From NCBI RefSeq assembly GCF_014673495.1, contig NZ_CP051006.1, positions 1,922,001 to 1,986,000 on the forward strand: DNA of 64,000 bases, read 5' to 3'. This stretch comes from Streptomyces griseofuscus. Lineage in GTDB: Bacteria; Actinomycetota; Actinomycetes; Streptomycetales; Streptomycetaceae. The stretch's first letter is position 1; each line of letters begins with the position of its first letter. The notes below the pieces were generated by a model, which was given only the letters and a program-made list of their open reading frames with translations, did not search any database and had not been told where the DNA came from. Below are positions 9,214 to 17,400 of this stretch, piece by piece. Made by a program: the position numbers and the translations under genes.

Positions 9214-10766
9214 GACGATTCGACCAGCGCCCGTACCGTCGTGGTGAGCCGGTCGGCCGCCTTCGTCCAGCGGGTCCTGCGGGCCGTCACCTCGTCGTGC
9301 AGTCCTTCGAGTTCGGCGGTGAGCCGGCGCAGGGCCGCCTCGGTCGAGGTGGCGCCGGGCCCGCCGCCGTAGGCGTACGCGGCGGCGACGTCCGCGGGAT
9401 CGAGCCAGGACGAGCCGTCCCCCGCTGCGAGCGCGGCGACCTCGGGCCGCTCGCGGCCCGCCTCGGTCAGCGAGACCCCCCGGTCCAGGGCCGACAGCAC
9501 GGTCTCCCCCACCAGATGGTGGGCCTTGCGGAACGGCATGCCGTCCATCACCAGGGACTCCGCCAGGTACGTCGCCGTGGTGAAGCCCCCGACGGCCCGC
9601 TCCTCCATCCGCTCGCGCTCCGGCTCCGCGCCGGCCACCACCAGCCGCAGCAGGGTGACCGCGTCCAGGGTGTCGCGCAGGCCCGGCCACAGATGGCGTA
9701 CCGACTCGGTGCCCACCGCGATGGCGTTGGTGAAGCCGGCCGTGCTCATCGCCGAGGAGGCGGCGACGAAACCGCCGAGGGCGGCGTTCGACCGGCCCTG
9801 GATGTGCTCCAGCAGGAACGGGTTGCGCTTCTGCGGCATCATCGAGCTGGAGCCGACCAGGTCGTCGGCCATCCGCAGCAGCCCGAACTCCTCCGAGGTC
9901 CAAGTGCTCAGATCCCGGGCGACCCGGGCCATCGTCACCCCGAGGGTGGAGCAGGCGGCGAGCAGGCGCAGCACGAAGTCCCGTGAGGCAACCGCGTCGA
10001 CCGAGTTGGGTGCCGCGCCGGTGAAGCCCAGCAGTTCGGCCGTGCGGTGCGGGTCGATGCGGACGGAGGTGCCGCCGACGGCACCGGCCCCGAGCGGGTT
10101 GACGTCGATCTCCCGGCCCGCCTCCAGCAGCGCCGCCAGGCTCCGCAGCACCGAACTGGCCACGCCGGTCAGGTAGTGCCCGTAGGTGATCGGCACGGCG
10201 GGCTGACCGTGGGTGTAGGCGGGCATGGTGACATCGCGGTAGACATCGGCGGCGGCCAGCAGGATGTCGGCCAACTCGGCGACCTCGGTGAGGAGTTCGC
10301 CGTACGGGCCGCGGGTCTTCAGCCGTACGGTCGTCGCGTTGAGGTCGTTGCGGGACCGTCCGGTGTGCAGGACCCCGCCGATCCGCTCGCCGAGCCGCTC
10401 CACCAGTCTGCCCTCGTAGGCCAGGTAGACGCCGCGGGGCATGGGCATGCCGCGCAGTTCGGCGAAGTCGTCGGCGCGCAGCGCGGAGATGGTGTCCAGC
10501 AGGATCGCGACCCGGCCGGTGTCCACGATGCCGCGTTCGGCCAGCATGACCAGATGGGCCAGGTCCACCTCGCTGATCAGGCGCAGCTCCTGGACCATGC
10601 CGTCCCGGCCGGAGCCGGAGCCCGGCAGGTACTGGTCGTAGACGATCCGGTGCGCCTCGTCGTTGAGCGTGGTCCGCAGCCGGCCGGTGTCGGCCCCGTC
10701 ACGGACGGCCGTCGCGGTTCGGCAGGCGATCGCGTCGAGGGCGTGGATGGCATCGATGGCGCTCAT
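9210..10766 (-). CDS. dabB: argininosuccinate lyase-like enzyme of the diaminobutyrate cassette
   Basis: 518-aa member of the fumarase/aspartase superfamily. Motifs: HTGRSRNDLNATTVRL, TMPAYTHGQPAVPITYGHYL and the flexible signature loop GSSSMMPQKRNPFLLEHIQG with its catalytic Ser. An identical enzyme class (DabB in friulimicin, Pac17 in pacidamycin) is used with a PLP beta-replacement enzyme and a kinase to make 2,3-diaminobutyrate: an aspartate adduct is split, releasing fumarate and leaving the new amino group. The GHMP kinase and PLP enzyme sit three and two genes upstream, so this role is much more likely than arginine synthesis. ATGA overlaps join it to the ATP-grasp gene before it and the MFS gene after it. 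Confidence 0.85.
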   Translation of the reverse strand: MSAIDAIHALDAIACRTATAVRDGADTGRLRTTLNDEAHRIVYDQYLPGSGSGRDGMVQELRLISEVDLAHLVMLAERGIVDTGRVAILLDTISALRADDFAELRGMPMPRGVYLAYEGRLVERLGERIGGVLHTGRSRNDLNATTVRLKTRGPYGELLTEVAELADILLAAADVYRDVTMPAYTHGQPAVPITYGHYLTGVASSVLRSLAALLEAGREIDVNPLGAGAVGGTSVRIDPHRTAELLGFTGAAPNSVDAVASRDFVLRLLAACSTLGVTMARVARDLSTWTSEEFGLLRMADDLVGSSSMMPQKRNPFLLEHIQGRSNAALGGFVAASSAMSTAGFTNAIAVGTESVRHLWPGLRDTLDAVTLLRLVVAGAEPERERMEERAVGGFTTATYLAESLVMDGMPFRKAHHLVGETVLSALDRGVSLTEAGRERPEVAALAAGDGSSWLDPADVAAAYAYGGGPGATSTEAALRRLTAELEGLHDEVTARRTRWTKAADRLTTTVRALVESS

Positions 10767-12118
10767 ACGGTCTCCTGGCGGTCCTTGGGGTCCTTGTGTT
10801 CCTCGCGACCCCTGTGGCCCTGATGGTCCTGGTGGTCCGGGGCGGTGTCGGCCGGTGCGGGCGGCTGGGCCGTCGGCGGCGCGGCCGGGGGGCGCAGTGC
10901 GCCGGCCAGCCTGGTCACCGCCTCGTCCGCCGCCCGTGCCGCGGCTGCTGTCGAGGAACCGGCCGTGATCACATGGCCGAGTCGGCCCCGGAAGTCCTCG
11001 GCGGGTCCCACGGGCGCCTCCGGCGCGCGGTACAGCGCGGCGTCCACCACCTCCGGCACCTGCCGCGCCCGGGACAGTGCCCCCTCGACGGCGGCCGCGG
11101 GGCCGAGGGTGCCCGCCGCCTCGACGGTCAGGAAGCGGATCGACGCCCCGGCGTCCCGGTCGCGCTCCAGCGTCACCGGCAGCCCGGCGGCGGACCGGAC
11201 CTGCGCCGTGACCAGGTCGATCCCGCAGGCGCGGCGCACCAGTTCGGGGATCATGCCGCCCGCCAGCCGCGGGTTGACCTCGATCACCCGGGGGGTGTCG
11301 CCGTCCAGCCGCAGCTCCACGTGCGCCGCGCCCCAGCCGAGGCCGAGGGCCCGTACGGCCGCGACCGCGCACCCGGTCAGGGCGTCCCGTTGCCGCGCCG
11401 GCAGGTCGGCGGGCAGGTCGTGGCCGGTCTCGACGAACACCGGTGGCGGGCCGACGTGCTTGGCGACGGTCACCACGGCCTCGTGCCCGACCACCTCGAC
11501 CGAGAACTCCCGGCCCGTCAGATACGACTCGACCAGGATCCGGGTGGGCGCGGCCAGCCCCCGCTCGTTGACGGTGGCCGCCAGCAGGGTCCCGGCGTGG
11601 TCGGCGACCTCCCCGAGGCTCGCGCACAGCCGTACGCCCACGCTGCCGGAGCCCTGGACCGGCTTGACCACGACGGGCAGGCCCAGCCGGGCGGCCGCGT
11701 CGACGGCCTCCGCGACCTCGCCGGCCTCCGTGAACCCGGGCACCGGCACCCCGGCTCCGGCGAGGAGGCGGCGCTGGGTGGTCTTGTTGCGGCAGGCCCG
11801 TACGGCCTCGGCGGCCGGGCCGGGCAGCCCGAGCCGGTCCGCCAGCTCGGCGGCGGTGGCCACGAAGTACTCGGAGCTGGACAGCACGCCCGCGATCTCG
11901 GCGCCCTCGGCGAGTTCCCGCACCGCCGACCAGAGGGCCGCAGGGTCGGCGGTGTCGACGACCACCGTGCGCAGCCCGTCCTCGGCGGCATACGGATAGC
12001 GTCCTGGGTCGGCGCTGAGCAGTACCGGTTCGGTGCCCGCCGCGACGGCCCGCTGGGCGAACTGGCGCCCTGTGCCGGTGGTGTTGGACTCGATCAGGAG
12101 GAGCAGCCGGTCGTTCAT
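10763..12118 (-). CDS. ATP-grasp carboxylate-amine ligase
   Basis: 451-aa ATP-grasp protein. An N-terminal pre-ATP-grasp domain (residues ~1-105) is followed by the fold with RNKTTQRRLLAGAGVPVPGF, GLPVVVKPVQGSGSVGVRL (ATP-binding Lys and glycine loop), ILVESYLTGREFSVEVV and VIEVNPRLAGGMIPEL (metal-binding Glu/Asn). Such enzymes join a carboxylate to an amine through an acyl-phosphate, as in the L-amino acid ligase BacD. It is inserted between the dabA-like and dabB-like genes with ATGA overlaps on both sides, so it probably acts on the same intermediate or caps/extends the peptide. The last ~35 residues are a low-complexity Pro-rich then charged tail (DHQDHQGHRGREEHKDPKD). Confidence 0.87.
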   Translation of the reverse strand: MNDRLLLLIESNTTGTGRQFAQRAVAAGTEPVLLSADPGRYPYAAEDGLRTVVVDTADPAALWSAVRELAEGAEIAGVLSSSEYFVATAAELADRLGLPGPAAEAVRACRNKTTQRRLLAGAGVPVPGFTEAGEVAEAVDAAARLGLPVVVKPVQGSGSVGVRLCASLGEVADHAGTLLAATVNERGLAAPTRILVESYLTGREFSVEVVGHEAVVTVAKHVGPPPVFVETGHDLPADLPARQRDALTGCAVAAVRALGLGWGAAHVELRLDGDTPRVIEVNPRLAGGMIPELVRRACGIDLVTAQVRSAAGLPVTLERDRDAGASIRFLTVEAAGTLGPAAAVEGALSRARQVPEVVDAALYRAPEAPVGPAEDFRGRLGHVITAGSSTAAAARAADEAVTRLAGALRPPAAPPTAQPPAPADTAPDHQDHQGHRGREEHKDPKDRQETV

Positions 12119-13173
12119 GCGCGCGCTCCGGGCACCATCACATCGTCGAACCGGCGCCGCGCCCACAGCAGCCGGGACCAGGTGGACGGCGCGTCCAGCG
12201 GGTGGTCGACCAGGGTCGGGCCCGCCGGGTTGGCGGCCGGGGTGATGCCCTGCTCGCGCAGCCAGGTCTCGTTGTAGACGGTCGACTGGTAGCGGTAACC
12301 CTCGTCGGGCAGTACGGCGACCACCGTGCTGTCGGGGTTCTGCCGCGCCCACCAGGCGGCGACCTGGAAGGACGCGCCGCTCGTCGGGCCCATGAACAGG
12401 CCGTGGGTGCGGAAGAGTTCATGGGTGGCGTGGAACGCCTCGGGCGCGGTGACCCAGTGCACCTCGTCGTAGGCCGAGTGCCGCACATTGCCCGGGTGGA
12501 TGCTGCTGCCCAGGCCGCGCAGCATCCGGGGGCGGTCCGGGGTGCCGAAGATGATCGAGCCGTGGGTGTCGACGCCGACCAGGTGCAGGGTCGGGTCGGA
12601 GAGCCGCAGGGCCGCAGCGAGACCGCCGGTGGAGCCGCCCGAACCGACCGGGCCGACCAGGCAGTCGACCGGGCCGAGGGTGCCGCCGATCAGTTCGGCG
12701 ACCGAGCCGTACGCGGCCGGGTTGTCGGGGTTGTCGTACTGGCCCGGTACGAAGCTGCCCGGGCGCAGCTGGCGCAGTTCCTCGACCCGGGCGAGCCGGG
12801 CGCCCTGGATGCCGCCGGGCTGTCCGGTGTCCTCGACGATCTCCACCGTCGCGCCGAGCATCGTCAGCCGGGTGTACAGCTCCCGGTCGATCGCCGCGTC
12901 GCCGACGATGGTGAGGGGGTAGCCGCGCAGCCGGCACACCATGGCGAGGCCCAGGGCGAAGGTGCCGGAGGAGGTCTCGATGATCGGGGTGCCCGGGAGC
13001 AGCGTCCCGGCGGCCTCGGCCTGGTCGATGATGTAGCGGGCGGGCAGCAGCTTCATCAGGCTGAAGGCGGCCCCGTAGAGGTTGTCGGTGAGTCGGATGA
13101 GGCGCGGGAGCTCGGTGGCTTCCACTACGGACGAGTGCACTTTGGCGGCACTCGCGACCACGGTCGTCGTCAT
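12115..13173 (-). CDS. dabA: PLP-dependent cysteine-synthase-like beta-replacement enzyme
   Basis: 352-aa fold-type II PLP enzyme. FSLMKLLPARYIID contains the probable Schiff-base Lys (K41). ETSSGTFALGLAM is the substrate/PLP loop equivalent to TSGNTGIAL of cysteine synthase, and GPVGSGGSTGG is the phosphate-binding glycine loop. It groups by motif with SbnA/DabA-type enzymes, which displace a beta-leaving group (O-phosphoserine or O-phosphothreonine) with an amino donor. With the kinase just upstream providing O-phosphothreonine, the expected product is an N-linked amino-acid adduct on the way to 2,3-diaminobutyrate. Start ATG 13173 lies one base after the kinase stop. It overlaps the ATP-grasp start by ATGA. 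Confidence 0.86.
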   Translation of the reverse strand: MTTTVVASAAKVHSSVVEATELPRLIRLTDNLYGAAFSLMKLLPARYIIDQAEAAGTLLPGTPIIETSSGTFALGLAMVCRLRGYPLTIVGDAAIDRELYTRLTMLGATVEIVEDTGQPGGIQGARLARVEELRQLRPGSFVPGQYDNPDNPAAYGSVAELIGGTLGPVDCLVGPVGSGGSTGGLAAALRLSDPTLHLVGVDTHGSIIFGTPDRPRMLRGLGSSIHPGNVRHSAYDEVHWVTAPEAFHATHELFRTHGLFMGPTSGASFQVAAWWARQNPDSTVVAVLPDEGYRYQSTVYNETWLREQGITPAANPAGPTLVDHPLDAPSTWSRLLWARRRFDDVMVPGARA

Positions 13174-13174
13174 G

Positions 13175-14092
13175 TCAGTCACCCGTCGTGAAGATCCACT
13201 GCTCGTGGATGCCCGTGCTGTGCAGAAGGTCTTTCGCGTGTTCGGTGCGGGCCTCGACATCGCGGTCGTCGCGGTCGAAGAGGATGCCGGCGATGTCCCC
13301 GCTGTGGGCGGTCTGCACCCCGAGGGCGCCGACCTCCCGGACGATCCAGCGGATCCGGTCGAGGTCCGGTATCGGCAGATGCCGCTGGTTGATCTCGGTG
13401 CTGGCGGTGGCCACCGCGCCGAGGAGGGCCGCGTCCTTCGTCTGGATGGCGTCGCGGAGCATGGCCTGGAGCTCGGCGAAGCTCCGGGTCTCGTCGGTGC
13501 CGTAGCTGGCCGGCGGGAAGGCGAGGGTGTCCACGCCCTGGCCGTTGTTCTGCGGCCGTGAGCCGAAGCCGAGGACGCGCACCGGTGGCATGCGGTAGCC
13601 GAAGTCCTCGATGACCTCGCCGTCGCGCTGGGCGAACAGCACCGATGTCTCCTCGAACATCAGGGAGTCGGAGGCCAGTTCCGCCTGTACGGCGAGCCGG
13701 GCCACGTCCTCGGGGGCCAGCGCGCTGACGAACGCGTCCTTGACCGCCCAGATGGTGGCGAGGACATCGCTGGTGGAGGAGCCGAAGCCACGGCACAGCG
13801 GGACGTCGCCGGAGAGGTCGAGGTGACCGCCCACGGGGTGTTCCCCGTCCGGTCTGATCGCGGCGATGGTGAGTTCGGCCGCGCGCAGGGCCTTGGTCTT
13901 CCAGGCCGGGGAGACGGTCAGTTCGGCACCGGGTGCCGGCATGAAGGTCGCGTGTGTCTTGTAGATGGTGCAGGGGAGCGTCACCAGGCCCCTGGTGAGT
14001 CCGCCCTCGTGGGGGAAGACTCCCTGAAGGATCTCGCCGTGATGGATGGGAGCCGAAGCGATACCGAGGCGCCAGCCGGAATGATCAGCCAT
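13175..14092 (-). CDS. dabC: GHMP kinase, probable L-threonine kinase
   Basis: 305-aa GHMP-superfamily kinase. The N-terminal segment IASAPIHHGEILQGVFP resembles PduX-type threonine kinases. PLCRGFGSSTSDVLAT is the glycine/serine ATP-binding motif, and GALGVQTAHSGDIAGILFD is the C-terminal motif 3. In friulimicin-type clusters a threonine kinase (DabC) activates the Thr hydroxyl so that the cysteine-synthase-like partner can replace it. Gene order kinase-PLP enzyme-(ATP-grasp)-lyase here matches that pathway. ATG 14092 is preceded by AGAGGAAGC. First gene of this transcription unit; the 320-bp gap upstream holds a strong hairpin after the NRPS gene, so it probably has its own promoter. Confidence 0.86.
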   Translation of the reverse strand: MADHSGWRLGIASAPIHHGEILQGVFPHEGGLTRGLVTLPCTIYKTHATFMPAPGAELTVSPAWKTKALRAAELTIAAIRPDGEHPVGGHLDLSGDVPLCRGFGSSTSDVLATIWAVKDAFVSALAPEDVARLAVQAELASDSLMFEETSVLFAQRDGEVIEDFGYRMPPVRVLGFGSRPQNNGQGVDTLAFPPASYGTDETRSFAELQAMLRDAIQTKDAALLGAVATASTEINQRHLPIPDLDRIRWIVREVGALGVQTAHSGDIAGILFDRDDRDVEARTEHAKDLLHSTGIHEQWIFTTGD

Positions 14093-14270
14093 ATCCCTTG
14101 CTTCCTCTGAGGCCGGGCCGCTCCTTTGCGTACCGGGTCGGCCGTTCGGACACGTTCACGTTAGGAAAAAGACCCGGCCGAATCCGGTGGCTGGGGCGGC
14201 AGTTCCCGGGCAGTCACCGCGTGGCGGAGGGGGCGGGGTGAGGGGGGCGCGCTCGTCCGGGGGCCGCTCG

Positions 14271-14316
14271 GGTTCGTTCGGGGATCCGCCCGGGGTTCGT
14301 TCGGGGATCCGCCCGG
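14271..14316. repeat. two perfect tandem copies of a 23-bp unit
   Basis: The unit at 14271-14293 (begins GGTTCGTTCGGGG, ends GATCCGCCCGG) is repeated exactly at 14294-14316. It lies in the non-coding gap between the NRPS terminator hairpin and the dabC promoter region. Origin may be slippage; a regulator-binding role is possible but unsupported. Confidence 0.9.
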
Positions 14317-14331
14317 GGGTTGGCCAGGGGT

Positions 14332-14395
14332 CCGACCGACGACCGCCCGGCGGCCCGGTCGAAAGTGACTCGGGGGCCGCCGGGCGGTCGGTCGG
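14332..14395 (-). terminator. large hairpin after the NRPS operon
   Basis: GACCGCCCGGCGGCCC (14341-14356) pairs perfectly with GGGCCGCCGGGCGGTC (14374-14389), and the flanks CCGACC/GGTCGG extend the stem. It begins about 20 bp beyond the NRPS stop codon and has no U tract, as is common in Streptomyces terminators. It would separate the NRPS operon from the dabC operon. Confidence 0.75.
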
Positions 14396-14412
14396 AGGGC
14401 CGGGTGGCGGGG

Positions 14413-17400
14413 CTAGCGCCTGGCGGGGCGCAGCCGGCCCGACAGGATCTCGCCGATCGCGCGCAGGGGCTCGGGCTCGGTCATCTCGGCGTGCCGGCAG
14501 TCGATGTCGACCTCCTCGATCCGGCCGCCCACGTACGGCGCCCAGGCCTCGGCCGCCGTCAACGGGGCAGGCGTGCCGGTGGCGTTGAAGAAGAGCAGGT
14601 CGCCGGTGAAGGGCAGGTCCGGCACATGGCGCAGCCGGATGTCCAGGTTGGCGATGGTCGCCTCGACGACGGCTGCCGCGCCCGGTCCGTCGAGTTCACC
14701 GAGCCCGGGTGCCCGCTCCCGTACCAGCAGGGCGAGTTCGCGTACGTCCGGCGCCCCCTCGGCGCAGTGGACGGACACGTCCGCCGGCACCTCGCCGAGC
14801 AGGCCGTGCAGTACGTCCCCGCCGGTGATCGGCCGCGGTTCGAAGCCCTCCGGCAGCGGATAGGCGTCCAGCAGCCCGAGCAGCCGTACCTCCTCGCCCA
14901 GCCGCTCCAGCCGGGCGGCGACGGCGTGCGCGACCATGCCGCCGAAGGACCAGCCGATCAGGTGGTACGGCCCGTGCGGCTGGACCGCGCGGATCGAGGC
15001 CAGGTAGTCGTCCGCCATCTCCGCGATGGACCCGGGGCGGCGCTGCGGCTCGGTGAAGTGCCGGGCCTGCAACCCGATGACGGGGTGCTCCTCGCCGATG
15101 TGCCGCAGCAGACCGGCGTATCCCCAGCTGATCCCCGAGATGGGGTGGACGCAGAACAGCGGCGGCGCGGATGCCTCCGCCGAGCCCCGGATCCGCAGGA
15201 CCGCCTCCAGCGGGTTGGCCCTGCCGCCGCCCGCACCGGCCGCGATGTGCTCGGCGAGCAGTGCGGGTGTCGGATAGCGGAACAGGTCGCTGATCGTGGT
15301 GTGCGTGCTCCAGATGGTGCGGATGCGGCTGATCAGCCGGGTGGCGAGCAGGGAGTGTCCGCCGCGGTGGAAGAAGTCGTCGTCCACGGCGGCCGAGGAC
15401 AGGCCGAGGACCTCGGCGAACAGGGTGCACAGGACTTCTTCGGCGGGGGTGCGGGGGCCCCGGCCGGTGCGGGGCTGGTCGTCGGGGTCGGGCTGGGGCA
15501 GGGCGCGGCGGTCGAGCTTGCCGTTGGTGGTGCGCGGGAGGACGTCCAGGGGGACGTAGGCCGCTGGGATCATATGGTCGGGAAGCGACACGGAGGCGTG
15601 GGCGCGGAGACCGGCGATGTCGATGCGGGCCCCGTCGAGGGGGGTCACATAGGCGATGAGGCCCTTGTTGCCGGGCCGGATCTCGCCGATGACCACGGCC
15701 GCCTGGGCCACGGAGGGGTGCCCACGCAGGACGTTCTCGATCTCGCCGGGTTCGATGCGGAACCCCCGGAGCTTCAACTGCTGGTCCGCGCGACCGAGAT
15801 ACTCCAGCTCGCCCCGATGGTTCCAGCGGGCCAGGTCACCCGTCCGGTACATACGACTGCCGGGCGGACCGTACGGGTTCGCGGTGAACCGGTCGGCCGT
15901 GAGCGCGGGTTGGCCGATGTACCCGTGGGCCAGGCCATGTCCGGCGACGTACAGCTCACCGGGCGTGTTGGGCGGGAGGAGTTCGAGGTTCGGGCCGAGG
16001 ACGTACGCGTTCTTGCCCGTCACCGGACTGCCGATGGGGATGGTGGTGGCGTCCGTGGTGTCGGCGGTGATGGGATGGGTGGTGGTGAAGCCCATGCTCT
16101 CCGCGGGACCGTAGCCGTTGATCAGGTGCAGATGAGGGTGGTCGGCGAGGGCCCGAGCCGTGTGGGTGGGCGAGGCGGCCTCCCCGGCCGTCATGGCCTC
16201 ACGTACGACGTCGAAAACGGCCGGGTGCTCGTCCAGCATGTGGTTGAACAGGCTCGCGGACATCTGAAGCGTCGTGATCCGATGCCGCTCGACCAGCTCC
16301 ACGATCTGGTGCGGATCGGTGTGCTGACCGGGCTGGAGGACACAGGTACCGCCATGCAGGAGCGGGCCGAAGACCTCAAGCGCGAAAGCGTCCCAGGAGA
16401 TCGGCGAGCACTGCAAGTAGCTCTGCTCCGGGCCGAAATGAAGGTACTCCGGGCCCAAGAACGTCGCCGCCAGCGCGCGATGAGAGGCGGCCACGCCCTT
16501 CGGGGTGCCGGTCGAACCGGACGTGAACATGATGCAGGCCACGGCCTCGGGATGCCCGGACGTCTCCACCGCCGCACCCGAAGTCGCCGCGATCACCGTC
16601 GCGTCGGCGGTCAGATCGATCAACGGCGCGGCGTGCTCCAGCGCAGGGAGGTACGCCTGACTGATCACGGCGGCCGGATCGGTCTGCGCGAGAACGCCGT
16701 TCAGGCGCTCCAGCGGGAACTGGGGGTCCAGCAGGGTGTATCCGGCGCCGGCCTTCAGCACCGCGAGCAGCGAGGCGATCAGCAGAGGTGAGCGTTCGAG
16801 GTGGATCGCGACCAGGCCACCCGGCCGTACGCCCCGCGCGGTGAGGTGGCGGGCCAGGCGGTTGGACCAGATGTCCAGCTCCGCATAGGTGATCCGCTGC
16901 TCCTCATGGACAAGGGCCACCGAGTCGGGGACCCGCGCCGCCCGCTCGCTGAACAGCCGGTCCAGGGAGAGCCGTGGGGCGGAGGTGTCGGGACCGGCCA
17001 AGGCCGTGAGCCGGCCGCGCTCCTCCTCGCCGAGGATCTCCAGTCGGCCGAACGGCAGATCGGGCGCCTCGGCCGCCGCGCCGAGCAGCCGGACCAGGCG
17101 CGCCACGGCGGCCCGTACCGTACCGGCGTCGTACAGGTCGGTGGCGTACTCCACGCAGATGTCGAAGCCGGCCGAACCGCCGTCCTCGGCCAGGTGCTCC
17201 TCGAAGCCGAAGGTCAGATCGAACTTCGCGATCCTCAGCTCCGGGACGACGAACTCGGTTTCCAAGCCATCAAGTTCGGGTCCGGAACCGAGGGACTGGC
17301 CGACGGTGAGCATGACTTGGAACAGCGGGTGCCGGGAGGCCGAGCGCTCCGGATTGAGGGCCTCGACAAGGCGGTCGAAGGGAACGTCCTGGTGGGCCCA

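Larger units (their letters stand above)
14093..14412. other. gene-free gap between dabC and the second NRPS gene
   Basis: 320 bp without coding potential. Reading from the NRPS side it contains a very strong GC hairpin (14332-14395), a 23-bp perfect tandem repeat (14271-14316), G-rich sequence (14220-14260), and a less G-rich segment (14150-14175, AACGTGAACGTG on the minus strand) that may include the dabC promoter. No promoter hexamers can be assigned with confidence. Confidence 0.6.

Noticed and set aside
7555..13191. Plus-strand open frames opposite the dab/MFS/PPTase operon
   Set aside because: Low-complexity translations; the minus strand shows intact enzyme motifs and coupled starts.
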